DNA of 40,913 bases from Deltaproteobacteria bacterium (GTDB taxonomy: Bacteria > Desulfobacterota > Desulfuromonadia > Desulfuromonadales > JAAYDE01). The notes beneath the pieces were generated by a model that was given only the letters and a program-made list of their open reading frames with translations, made no database searches and was not told where the DNA came from. Shown here piece by piece: positions 34,176 through 40,913 of the stretch. Both the position numbers and the translations under genes were made by a program. The DNA is taken from assembly GCA_016926265.1 (NCBI GenBank), contig JAFGOW010000064.1, forward strand, positions 1 to 40,913, read 5' to 3'. Each line of letters opens with the position of its first letter. Position 1 is the first letter of the stretch.

Positions 34176-35603
34176 ATGTTAAAGAAAGCACTCGGCACCG
34201 CGGCCATGGGCGTTTTGGCCCTGACCGGCACCGCCCTGGCCGACATCGACATCAACATCTACGGCGCCTCGGCCCAACACCTGTTCTGGAATGACGCCGC
34301 CGACAACTTCCTGACCCAGCAGGGCTGCACCGGCGTGGCCCAGAGCAGCGTCGACAGCAAGAACGGCATCACCCGTGCCGACTGCACCGCCACCTACGGC
34401 GACTACGTCAACATCCGCTACACCTCCAAGGCCTCCTGGGACGGCATTTACGCGGCCCACAACTTCAGCGCCGCAGCCGTGACCCCGAACCCGGCCCCGG
34501 CTTTTGGCAACTGCGCGCCCGGCACCAACGGCGTGCCCGCCGACCGCTACGACTACCGGGCCATGGCCGACTCTCTCAACGCCACCACCACCTCCTGCCA
34601 GAAGGTCCACCTCGGGGCCTCGGACATGAAAGCCCCCTTTTTCACCCAGAAATCCTACGGCCAGAAGTACGGCCACCTGAAAGGGGGCTGGATCGAGCAG
34701 GAATTCTTCGGCATCCAGAACACCACCGCCCCCTATGAACCGCTGGCGGTCCCCTTCGGCTTCTTCGCCAACAACAACCTCGGCATCTACCGCTGCACCA
34801 ACGCCGGCGTCATGGAAGGCGCCATGTGCAGCCAGAACAGCGAGTGCGACACCTACAGCGACGTCGCCGGGGTCAAGACCTCCAACAACGACGGCGTCTG
34901 CGGCGCCAAGACGGCCCTCGACAGCATCAGTCGCCAGATGGCGGTCGCCCTCTTCTCCGGCGACATCTACTACTGGGACGACCTCGGCGCCGGCTTCGAC
35001 GTTGACGGCAACCCCGCCACCTCGGACGCGGTCACTGTCTGCTTCCGCCACGCTGGTTCCGGCACCCACGCCACCCTCGACTGGGCCGTGATGCAGGGCA
35101 ACGCCAGTCGGAAAATTCCTTGGGGGAAAACCCTTGCTACCGAAGAGATGAGCGCCCAGACCATGGGGATCCAGGATGAGTGGTACGGCGCCACCGCCGA
35201 ATTTCCCCGCTTCTTCTTCAACGACGGCTCCTCCGACATGATGAAATGCATCCGGGACAACAACGGCGCCATCGGCTACGCCGACGCCGACCAGCTCGAG
35301 GCTTCGCCCGCGTACGCGACCTCGGTCTATGCCCTCAACTACAACGGCGAAAAGCCGGACCGCTACAACATCCGCAACGGCGTCTACACCTTCTGGTCCC
35401 TCAACCGCCTCTACAAGAACGCCGACATCACCGCGACCCAGGATACCATCATCACCGACCTGATCGCCTTCGCCGAGAACCCGGCCAACATCCCTTCCAG
35501 CAAGATGGCTTTCTGGGCCACCTCCGGCGAGATGAAACGGGCCAAGGCCGAGCCCAACGTCTATCCCGAAGTGACGGGTCAGGCCTATCCCCAGCGCCCC
35601 TGA
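34176..35603 (+). CDS. PstS-like phosphate-binding family protein, cysteine-rich
   Basis: A 475-residue exported protein with a clean signal peptide (MLKKALGTAAMGVLALTGTA). The mature start IDINIYGASAQ, the HLGASDMKAP segment and RHAGSGTHATLDW correspond to the phosphate-contacting GA(S/G), (A/S)SD and R-x-x-GSGT regions of PstS-like periplasmic binding proteins. It is longer than PstS (about 320-350). An insert near residues 205-250 carries a Cys-rich stretch (CTNAG..CSQNSECDT..GVC); I count ten cysteines in the mature protein, allowing up to five disulfides. No transporter genes (pstCAB) follow, so it may bind phosphate outside the usual ABC system or be secreted. A strong terminator follows. 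Confidence 0.8.
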   Translation: MLKKALGTAAMGVLALTGTALADIDINIYGASAQHLFWNDAADNFLTQQGCTGVAQSSVDSKNGITRADCTATYGDYVNIRYTSKASWDGIYAAHNFSAAAVTPNPAPAFGNCAPGTNGVPADRYDYRAMADSLNATTTSCQKVHLGASDMKAPFFTQKSYGQKYGHLKGGWIEQEFFGIQNTTAPYEPLAVPFGFFANNNLGIYRCTNAGVMEGAMCSQNSECDTYSDVAGVKTSNNDGVCGAKTALDSISRQMAVALFSGDIYYWDDLGAGFDVDGNPATSDAVTVCFRHAGSGTHATLDWAVMQGNASRKIPWGKTLATEEMSAQTMGIQDEWYGATAEFPRFFFNDGSSDMMKCIRDNNGAIGYADADQLEASPAYATSVYALNYNGEKPDRYNIRNGVYTFWSLNRLYKNADITATQDTIITDLIAFAENPANIPSSKMAFWATSGEMKRAKAEPNVYPEVTGQAYPQRP

Positions 35604-35631
35604 CGTTTTTCGGGTGACATGAAGAGCAGCG

Positions 35632-35660
35632 GGAGGGTCCTCTGGGACCCTCCTTTTTTT
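35632..35660 (+). terminator. Intrinsic terminator after the PstS-like gene
   Basis: GGAGGGTCC (35632-35640) pairs perfectly with GGACCCTCC (35645-35653) around a four-base loop, followed by seven Ts (35654-35660). It ends the VPLPGA/PstS-like transcription unit 28 bp after the stop. Confidence 0.93.
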
Positions 35661-35676
35661 GGGGGAGGGCGGGGAC

Positions 35677-35698
35677 CTAACCGGAAGCTAACCTGGTG
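35677..35698 (+). promoter_or_regulatory. Pho-box-like pair of 11-bp repeats
   Basis: CTAACCG at 35677 and CTAACCT at 35688 are an 11-bp direct repeat directly after the terminator. TTATCTTAT (35702-35710) just downstream could provide the -10. The pair sits about 50 bp before the small VPLPGA gene (ATG 35748), the position expected of an activator site. Confidence 0.6.
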
Positions 35699-35747
35699 TT
35701 CTTATCTTATCGGAGAAATGAATGGCGGTTTTCCCGGCACGGAGCCC

Positions 35748-36374
35748 ATGAAACTGAAACGGCAATGGATCATAGCCTCCGCGGTGGCGGCCTCGGTCTT
35801 CCTGGCGGCGACGGCGGGGTATGTGGCGCCGCTGCTCTCTCCCGGCCGCCTTGCGGGGCGGGGAGCGCTTCCGGTGGGGGCGGGGGAAGGGTCCGGCCTC
35901 GCCGGGCCCCCCTACTACCGGCTCGCCGCCTCTTTCCTGAAGGAGGAGACGCTCCCCCTGGGCGCTTTCCTGACGGCGAAGGGACCCGTTTTTTCCCACG
36001 GTTTGCCTCCCGAGCGGCCGGGGAGGGTGGCGGCTTCCGGTCCCGGCTGCTGGTCCGGTCCCGGAGAGCGCCGGCAACGCCACCCGGCGTCTTGGCCCCA
36101 AGGCCCTTCGACCCTATCCGATGGCGGAGGAGGGCATTGGGACCGCGATTTTCCACCGGTTGCGTCCCCCGGCGAACCGCCTTCTTCCGGAGGCGGGGGG
36201 AAAGCGCCGGGCTGGATTTACGTCTACTTCCCCGCGCCGACCGACCCCGGCGGGCCCGGAACCTGGCCCCCCGTTCATCCCGGCCCGGTGCCGCTCCCCG
36301 GCGCCTGGCTGCTTCTGGCCAGCGGCCTGGCAGGGCTTGGGCTCGGGAAAAAGCTTTTGCGCAAGAGAGGCTGA
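35748..36374 (+). CDS. Small Gly/Pro-rich VPLPGA-CTERM protein
   Basis: About 208 residues. The N-terminal KLKRQWIIASAVAASVFLAA is a signal peptide or anchor. The middle is low-complexity Gly/Pro/Ser sequence without a recognisable domain. The tail VPLPGAWLLLASGLAGLGLG followed by KKLLRKRG is a sorting signal of the same type as the protein at 33381. ATG 35748 is preferred because the probable promoter elements lie at 35677-35710; ATG 35718 would leave almost no leader. Ribosome sites for both are imperfect (GGAG at 35741, close to the start). It is alone between a terminator and the alkaline phosphatase. It is probably a third XrtD substrate, possibly a structural surface component. Confidence 0.7.
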   Translation: MKLKRQWIIASAVAASVFLAATAGYVAPLLSPGRLAGRGALPVGAGEGSGLAGPPYYRLAASFLKEETLPLGAFLTAKGPVFSHGLPPERPGRVAASGPGCWSGPGERRQRHPASWPQGPSTLSDGGGGHWDRDFPPVASPGEPPSSGGGGKAPGWIYVYFPAPTDPGGPGTWPPVHPGPVPLPGAWLLLASGLAGLGLGKKLLRKRG

Positions 36375-36470
36375 TCCCGCCCCGGCCTGCCTTCTTTCCT
36401 CCGAAATTTTTCAACCACTGCCCGTTTCGTGTCCGACTCGGCCCGTACCGATTCCCCTTCTCATCGAAAT

Positions 36471-36508
36471 CTAGCAAAAACCTATTTTTCTTCTAGCCCG
36501 AGTCCGTT
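36471..36508 (+). promoter_or_regulatory. Pho-box-like 11-bp repeat array upstream of alkaline phosphatase
   Basis: CTAGC (36471), CTATT (36482), CTAGC (36493) and CCGTT (36504) begin exactly 11 bp apart; a weaker CTCAT lies 11 bp before (36460) and another CTAGC at 36514. The array is in the 314-bp gap 36375-36688, which holds no gene I can support. It is about 180 bp upstream of the phosphatase start. An array of this kind before an alkaline phosphatase is the strongest argument that the repeats are phosphate-response sites. Confidence 0.68.
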
Positions 36509-36688
36509 TTGCTCTAGCAGGCAGATCGAGGAGCTTCCCATGGGGGGAGGGTTCTGGAGTTATGGAAACTGGAGCGTAGCGGGAAAGGAGGTTGGGGGGG
36601 GCGGAAAAAATGTCCAGAAACGCGTGCCATGGAATGCCCAATGGTGAAGACAACCATGAAATTCGAAAACAGACGGGAGGAAAGCATA

Positions 36689-38235
36689 ATGAGATGGAAT
36701 GAACGAATCACCCTGATAGCGGCTGCCGCCTTTGTCCTGGCAGCCACGACGGCCTTCGCCGGCCAGCCGAAATATGTGTTCTTCTTCCTCGGGGACGGCA
36801 TGGCCAACGCCCAGATTCAGGCCACCGAGGCCTATCTGACCACCGTCAACGGCGGCTCGGCCACCCTGGCCGAAGATCTGCTGAAGCCCGAAAACCGGCT
36901 CAACATGACCCAGTTGCCGGTCCAGGGAATGCAGACCACCTACGACGCCTTTGCCCTGATGACCGATTCCGCCTCCTCGGCGACGGCCTTCGCTTCCGGC
37001 ACCAAGACCAAAAGCGGCGTCATCAATATGGACCCCACCGGAACCACCGCCTACAAGAGCGTCGCCGAACTCGCCCACGAGCGCGGCATGAAGGTCGGCG
37101 TCATCTCCAGCGTCTCCCTGGATCACGCCACCCCGGCGGCCTACTACGCCAGCGTCCCCAACCGCGGCCAGATGAACAGCATCGCCACCCAGCTCGCCAA
37201 CTCGGACTACGAATTCTTCGGCGGCGGCGGCCTGGTGCGGCCGACGGGAGCCTCGGCCCCCGATACCAACAACAACGTCTGGGACCTGCTGACCGCGAAC
37301 GGCTACGAAGTTCGCAACGACCGGGAATCGATCCTGGCGCTCAAGGAAGAACCCCGTGACAAGGTGGTCTGCATCAATCCGTGGCTGCAGGACTCCTCGG
37401 CCATGCCCTATGACATCGACCGTCCTGCTACCAACCTGTCGCTGGCCGAAATGACCGATGTCGCCATCTCGGTTCTCCAGAAACAGGAGCGGGGCAAGCG
37501 CTGCAGGAGAAATTGCAAGAATGAGGGCTTTTTCCTGATGGTTGAAGGGGGCAAGATCGACTGGGCCTGTCACGCCAACGACGCCAAGGCAACGATCGGC
37601 GACATGCTCGATTTCGACAATGCCATCGGCGTCGCCCTCGATTTCTACAAAAAGCACCCGCATGAAACCCTGATCGTGGTCACTGGCGACCACGAAACCG
37701 GCGGTATGACCATCGGGCATGCCACCACCGGCTACACCGCCTACTACGATCGCCTTCTCGACCAGACCAACAGCTTCACCTATTTCGGCCAGAATCAGTG
37801 GCGGGACCACAAAGCCGCCACCGCCGCCGGCGTTTGCGGCAGCCATATCGGAACCGCGAACCTGCCCGCCGATGGGGCGATGCAGAATCTGATGGAGAAT
37901 GTTTTCGGCCTCTCCTGGAGCGAGCTCAACGCCTACCAGCAGGAAAAGCTCGAAGACGCCTACGACAAATCGATGTGCGGCTCCAACGGCAACAGCAGCG
38001 CGGAAAACAGCTATCTCTACGGCGGCTATGAACCGATCGTGGTGACCATCACCCATATCCTCAACGAGCGGGCCAGCATCGGCTGGACCTCCTATGCCAC
38101 ACCGGGGTGCCGGTTCCCCTTTATGCCGTCGGTTCGAAAGCCGAACTTTTCAGCGGCTTCTACGACAACACCGACATCGCCAAGAAGATCGCCCGGGCCA
38201 TGGGCGTCCGCCAGGATCTGCCGGTTACCAAGTAA
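36689..38235 (+). pseudogene. Alkaline phosphatase (PhoA family), frameshifted near the C-terminus
   Basis: Exported alkaline phosphatase. ATG 36689 has GGGAGG at 36675-36680 and opens a signal peptide (MRWNERITLIAAAAFVLAAT). Active-site regions are present: FLGDGMAN with Asp36, TDSASSATA with nucleophile Ser94, SLDHATPAAYYA, MVEGGKIDWACHANDA and VVTGDHETGGM. The frame then breaks near 38098: one C is missing, so HTG, with a metal-binding His, is lost and a false 89-residue tail runs on to 38368. With that C restored the frame gives HTGVPVPLYAVGSKAELFSG and ends at TAA 38233-38235, 515 residues in all, the normal form. An assembly error is as likely as true loss. Confidence 0.85.
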
Positions 38236-38269
38236 CGAATGCGGCTCCGGGTCGGGATTTAAACAGCGG

Positions 38270-38310
38270 AACGGCGCCTCTCTCCCAGGGGGCGCCGTTT
38301 CCCATTTTTT
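38270..38310 (+). terminator. Intrinsic terminator after alkaline phosphatase
   Basis: AACGGCGCC (38270-38278) pairs with GGCGCCGTT (38291-38299), followed by TCCCA and six Ts. It lies 34 bp after the restored phosphatase stop, which supports the restored frame as the native one. The false extended frame would run through it. Confidence 0.85.
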
Positions 38311-38331
38311 TACAGGACAAGGGGAGTGGCC

Positions 38332-39537
38332 ATGTTCCCACAAAAGCGCGAGTGGCTGTTTATGCTGATGATCGCCGTCGTTTCCCTGGGCCTGGGGTTC
38401 GTCGATCTGGCGCAGATCCCCCAGGCCCCGAACGGTTTGCACAGCCGCGGCCTGGTCACCTCGGTGGATAACAGCCAGGTGCGCGTCAATCTGATCGTCA
38501 AGACCGAGGAGCAGTTTTTGACCGTTGAGCTTCTGGACGGGCCTCACCAGGGGGAATCCCTGGCCCTGATCAACACGCTTACCGGCAAGATGGAATTCGA
38601 CGAATTCTATGAAACCGGTGAAGTGGTGCTGGTGGAATACGGCCTCGGCCAGGACGGGCGACCCAAAAACGGCGTCGCCCGGGGCCACTACCGGCTGGGG
38701 CTCCAGATGGCACTGATCGCCCTGTTCGGGGGGCTGCTGCTGGTGGTAGCGGGAACCACCGGGCTCAAGGCCATGCTCTCCTTCGTCTTCGTGGCCATGG
38801 TGCTGTGGAAGCTCTATTTCCCCCTGGTGCTGATGGGTTATCCGCCGCTGGCCACCGGCCTGGCCGTGGTGGCGCTGCTGACCGCGGTGATCACCTTTTC
38901 CGTCGGCGGCATGAACCGGCGCGGCCTGGCCACCTTCGCCGGTTCCATGATGGGGGTGCTGCTGACCTGCGGCCTCGCGGTCTGGTTCGCCCACGCGTTC
39001 CGGCTTCACGGCGCGGTGCGCCCCTTCGCCGAGTCGCTGCTCTATTCCGGGCATTACGACATCCGGCTGACGGATATCTTCATCGCCAGCATCTTCATCG
39101 CCTCTTCCGGCGCCGTCATGGATCTGGCCATGGATATCGCGGCGAGCATGGACGAGATCAAGGCCAAGCATCCGGGAATAGATCTCATCGAACATGTCCG
39201 CTCCGGCCTGCGGGTCGGGCGCGCCGTGATCGGGACCATGACCACAACCCTGCTTTTGGCCTATTCGAGCAGCCACATCACCATGTTTCTGCTGTTCATC
39301 GCCAAGGGGCTCCCCGCCGCCAATATCCTGAACGCCCCCTTCGTGGCCGCCGAGGTGCTGAATATCCTGGTCGGCAGTTTCGGGCTGGTCACCGTGGCCC
39401 CCTTCACCGCCCTGGTGGCCGGGATGCTTTACCGGTTCGAGCCGGGAGCGAGCCGGGCGAAATCCCAAACCGGGTCGGAAATCGCGGCCGCGAGTTTGAA
39501 GTTTTTCAGCGCCGGCTTTCTCCGCCGCCTTTCCTAG
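38332..39537 (+). CDS. YibE/F-like multipass membrane protein
   Basis: About 401 residues with one N-terminal helix, a short beta-rich extracytoplasmic domain (about 30-120: SVDNSQVRVNLIVKTEEQFL, ELLDGPHQGE) and then about seven to eight helices. Helical-region signatures include SGAVMDLAMDIAASMDEIKA and MTTTLLLAYSSSHITMFLLF, which match the YibE/F family. Its transport or other function is not established. ATG 38332 has AAGGGGAG just before; GTG 38326 is an alternative. It lies between the phosphatase terminator and the repeat array before gspC, so it may have its own promoter in the short gap. Confidence 0.85.
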   Translation: MFPQKREWLFMLMIAVVSLGLGFVDLAQIPQAPNGLHSRGLVTSVDNSQVRVNLIVKTEEQFLTVELLDGPHQGESLALINTLTGKMEFDEFYETGEVVLVEYGLGQDGRPKNGVARGHYRLGLQMALIALFGGLLLVVAGTTGLKAMLSFVFVAMVLWKLYFPLVLMGYPPLATGLAVVALLTAVITFSVGGMNRRGLATFAGSMMGVLLTCGLAVWFAHAFRLHGAVRPFAESLLYSGHYDIRLTDIFIASIFIASSGAVMDLAMDIAASMDEIKAKHPGIDLIEHVRSGLRVGRAVIGTMTTTLLLAYSSSHITMFLLFIAKGLPAANILNAPFVAAEVLNILVGSFGLVTVAPFTALVAGMLYRFEPGASRAKSQTGSEIAAASLKFFSAGFLRRLS

Positions 39538-39580
39538 CCGATGGGCCGGGGACCGGCTAATGCCGACTGCCGGCCAGCCC

Positions 39581-39636
39581 CTAACGGAAATCTAGCCGAT
39601 TCCTAACATCGCTCTTGCCCCGATTTTTTCTTATAG
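39581..39636 (+). promoter_or_regulatory. Pho-box-like 11-bp repeat array and -10 upstream of gspC
   Basis: CTAAC (39581), CTAGC (39592), CTAAC (39603) and CTTGC (39614) are spaced exactly 11 bp apart, the clearest four-unit array in the window. TTATAG at 39631-39636 is a good -10, 12 bp after the last unit, as expected where an activator replaces the -35. The gspC start follows at 39643 or 39658, so the leader would be very short. Confidence 0.7.
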
Positions 39637-39642
39637 GCGCGG

Positions 39643-40572
39643 ATGCCATGGGGAAAAATGATAGTCAAAGCCGGGAATGCCCATCTGCGATTGTTCAACC
39701 TGGGGTTGGCGGCGGTCTCCCTTTTGGCCCTGACCTATCTCGGTTCGTCGGCGGCCGGGTATTTCCGGGACGAAAACCCGGCACGCGGCAACCCCGTCTT
39801 CTCCGCCCCACCGGCGGTTTCGCGCCGGGCGGAGCTCCGGGACTATCAGGTCATCATCCGCGGTAATCCCTTCGATCCCGAGAGCCGCAACGACGGAAAA
39901 GAGGATAGCCGCCCCCCGGTTCCGGATGCCGAGACGGCCGCGCCATTGCAACGGGCCGACGTGATTCTGCTCGGCACCGTGGTCGTCGACGGCGGGCCTT
40001 TCGCCATGATCCGGACCGGCGGCAAATCGGAAATCTTCCGGCTCGATGAGAACGTCCCCGGCGTCGGCCGGGTGAAAAGGATCGAGCGCAAGCAGGTCAC
40101 CCTGAGCGGAGAAGGGGGGCGGCCATGGCTGCTGGAGCTGGCCGAATCTTCCGGCCCAGGCTCCACCCCAATGGAACCCCTCTCCGACGGTCCGGGGATC
40201 CTCCTCCCCAAGCCGGAAGCCCCCAATCCGGAAATCACCCCTCTGGGCGCCAACCGCTTTCGCGTCTCCCGGCAGGCGAGCGAAAAGGCCGCGGCCGAGT
40301 TCGGGCAGCTTGTCAAGGAGGCGGTCGGCGGCGGGCGGCCCATTAAAGCCTGGGGTCCCAAGGGCTTCATCCTGCGGCGGCTGCGCCCTTCATCGGTTTT
40401 GCGCCAGCTCGGCTTGCGCCCCGGGGATCTCCTGAAGGAGATCAACGGCATGGCCGTCGACGGCCCGGAGCAGTGGGAGCCGGCCTCCCGGCAGTTGGCC
40501 GGGGCGAGGAAGGTGGCCTTCGGCCTGCTTCGGAGGGGGACGCGGCTGACCATCGAATACGAGGTGGAATAA
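39643..40572 (+). CDS. gspC: Type II secretion protein GspC
   Basis: A 309-residue inner-membrane protein linking the type II secretion inner-membrane platform to the GspD secretin. One transmembrane helix (about residues 15-40), a periplasmic homology region (about 65-160: RDYQVIIRGNPFDP, DVILLGTVVVDGGPFAMI) and a C-terminal PDZ domain (about 225-305: LRQLGLRPGDLLKEINGMAV). ATG 39658 (MIVKAG, GGGG before it) is an alternative start and may be the real one given the short leader. gspD follows six bases later. The upstream 11-bp repeats suggest phosphate-starvation expression, like the Hxc type II system of Pseudomonas that exports phosphatases. Confidence 0.9.
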   Translation: MPWGKMIVKAGNAHLRLFNLGLAAVSLLALTYLGSSAAGYFRDENPARGNPVFSAPPAVSRRAELRDYQVIIRGNPFDPESRNDGKEDSRPPVPDAETAAPLQRADVILLGTVVVDGGPFAMIRTGGKSEIFRLDENVPGVGRVKRIERKQVTLSGEGGRPWLLELAESSGPGSTPMEPLSDGPGILLPKPEAPNPEITPLGANRFRVSRQASEKAAAEFGQLVKEAVGGGRPIKAWGPKGFILRRLRPSSVLRQLGLRPGDLLKEINGMAVDGPEQWEPASRQLAGARKVAFGLLRRGTRLTIEYEVE

Positions 40573-40577
40573 AGAAA

Positions 40578-40913
40578 GTGGCTGTGGCGATGGTTCGAAA
40601 CCTTCTGGCCGTACCGTTTTTTGGGATCCTTCTCCTGCTTTCCGTCGCGACCCCGGTCCGTTCGGCGCCGCAGGCCCAATCTCCCCCTCCGGCTTCGCCC
40701 TCCAGGAAAGTCACCCTCGATTTCAAGGACGCGCAGCTCGAGGAAGTGGTCAAGACCATCAGCGAGCTGACCGGCAAAAACTTCGTCTATGACAAGGGCC
40801 TCAAGGGGGACATCACCATCGTCTCACCCCAGAGCGTGACCGTGGAGGAGGCCTACGAACTCTTCCTCACCATCTTGAGCGTCAAGGGCTACACCGTGAT
40901 CCCCTCGGGCAAG
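40578..40913 (+). CDS. gspD: Type II secretion secretin GspD (N-terminal part)
   Basis: The frame is open from GTG 40578 to the window edge, 112 codons. A signal peptide (VRNLLAVPFFGILLLLSVAT) is followed by a Pro-rich linker and the secretin N0 domain: VTLDFKDAQLEEVVKTISEL, then TGKNFVYDKGLKGDITIVSP and SVTVEEAYELFLTILSVKGY. It would form the outer-membrane pore of the type II system. GTG 40584 and ATG 40590 are alternative starts; the ribosome site (AAAGAAAG) is weak, so coupling to gspC is likely. The rest of the gene and operon lie outside the window. Confidence 0.92.
   Translation, partial: MAVAMVRNLLAVPFFGILLLLSVATPVRSAPQAQSPPPASPSRKVTLDFKDAQLEEVVKTISELTGKNFVYDKGLKGDITIVSPQSVTVEEAYELFLTILSVKGYTVIPSGK

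Noticed and set aside
36593-36601. Run of eight Gs before the alkaline phosphatase as a switch
   Set aside because: It lies in the leader, outside coding sequence, and no promoter spacing that it would alter can be recognised.
1-40913. Insertion sequences, integrases, tRNA/rRNA genes, CRISPR arrays
   Set aside because: None found on reading both strands; the AT-rich block has no visible mobile element at its edges.

Overview
This window looks like a GC-rich deltaproteobacterium of the Desulfuromonadales/Geobacterales kind. That placement is an inference from gene content: an exosortase fused to an EpsI domain with VPLPGA-type sorting signals, a PrsT lipoprotein, an ExbB with an N-terminal DUF2341 region, and a type II secretion operon. 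No rRNA, tRNA, CRISPR array or transposase was found. All genes are on the + strand except the phytase (6965-8143).

Layout. (1) 1-6236: the end of an unknown gene, then DUF2341-ExbB, ExbD, TonB, a porin, a coiled-coil membrane protein and a VKOR-DsbA disulfide-forming protein; this is an energised outer-membrane transport operon. (2) 6322-8143: a frameshifted sorting-signal protein with a nine-G tract, facing a convergent beta-propeller phytase. (3) 8365-15828: a leader terminator followed by a largely AT-rich, mosaic polysaccharide block (YdcF-like protein, unknown secreted protein, Wzx flippase, Wzy polymerase, pyruvyltransferase, FrhB-like iron-sulfur protein). (4) 15856-21885: GC-rich sugar genes, two glycosyltransferases and the UDP-L-FucNAc set fnlB-fnlA-fnlC with wbuB and wbuC. 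(5) 22008-33026: exosortase XrtD, a WecA-like initiating transferase, PrsT, polysaccharide export protein, outer-membrane barrel, Wzz-like chain-length protein, CpsD-like kinase and a small unknown protein. (6) 33381-38235: VPLPGA surface protein, PstS-like binding protein, second small VPLPGA protein and an alkaline phosphatase frameshifted exactly at its conserved HTG motif. (7) 38332-40913: YibE/F membrane protein, then gspC and the start of gspD.

The main finding is a set of 11-bp direct repeats (CTAAC, CTAGC or close variants, each followed by six other bases). They lie before xrtD, prsT, the small VPLPGA gene, the alkaline phosphatase and gspC, with a weaker array before the phytase. 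An 11-bp period with AT-leaning spacers is the architecture of PhoB-binding Pho boxes. With phytase, alkaline phosphatase and a PstS-like protein in the window, it suggests one phosphate-starvation regulon. That regulon would control not only phosphatases and a type II secretion system but also exosortase sorting and exopolysaccharide assembly. The linkage is my inference and needs motif scanning and expression data.

Two reading-frame breaks (the G9 tract near 6500 and a missing C near 38098) could be real, phase-variable, or assembly indels; the sequence alone cannot decide.
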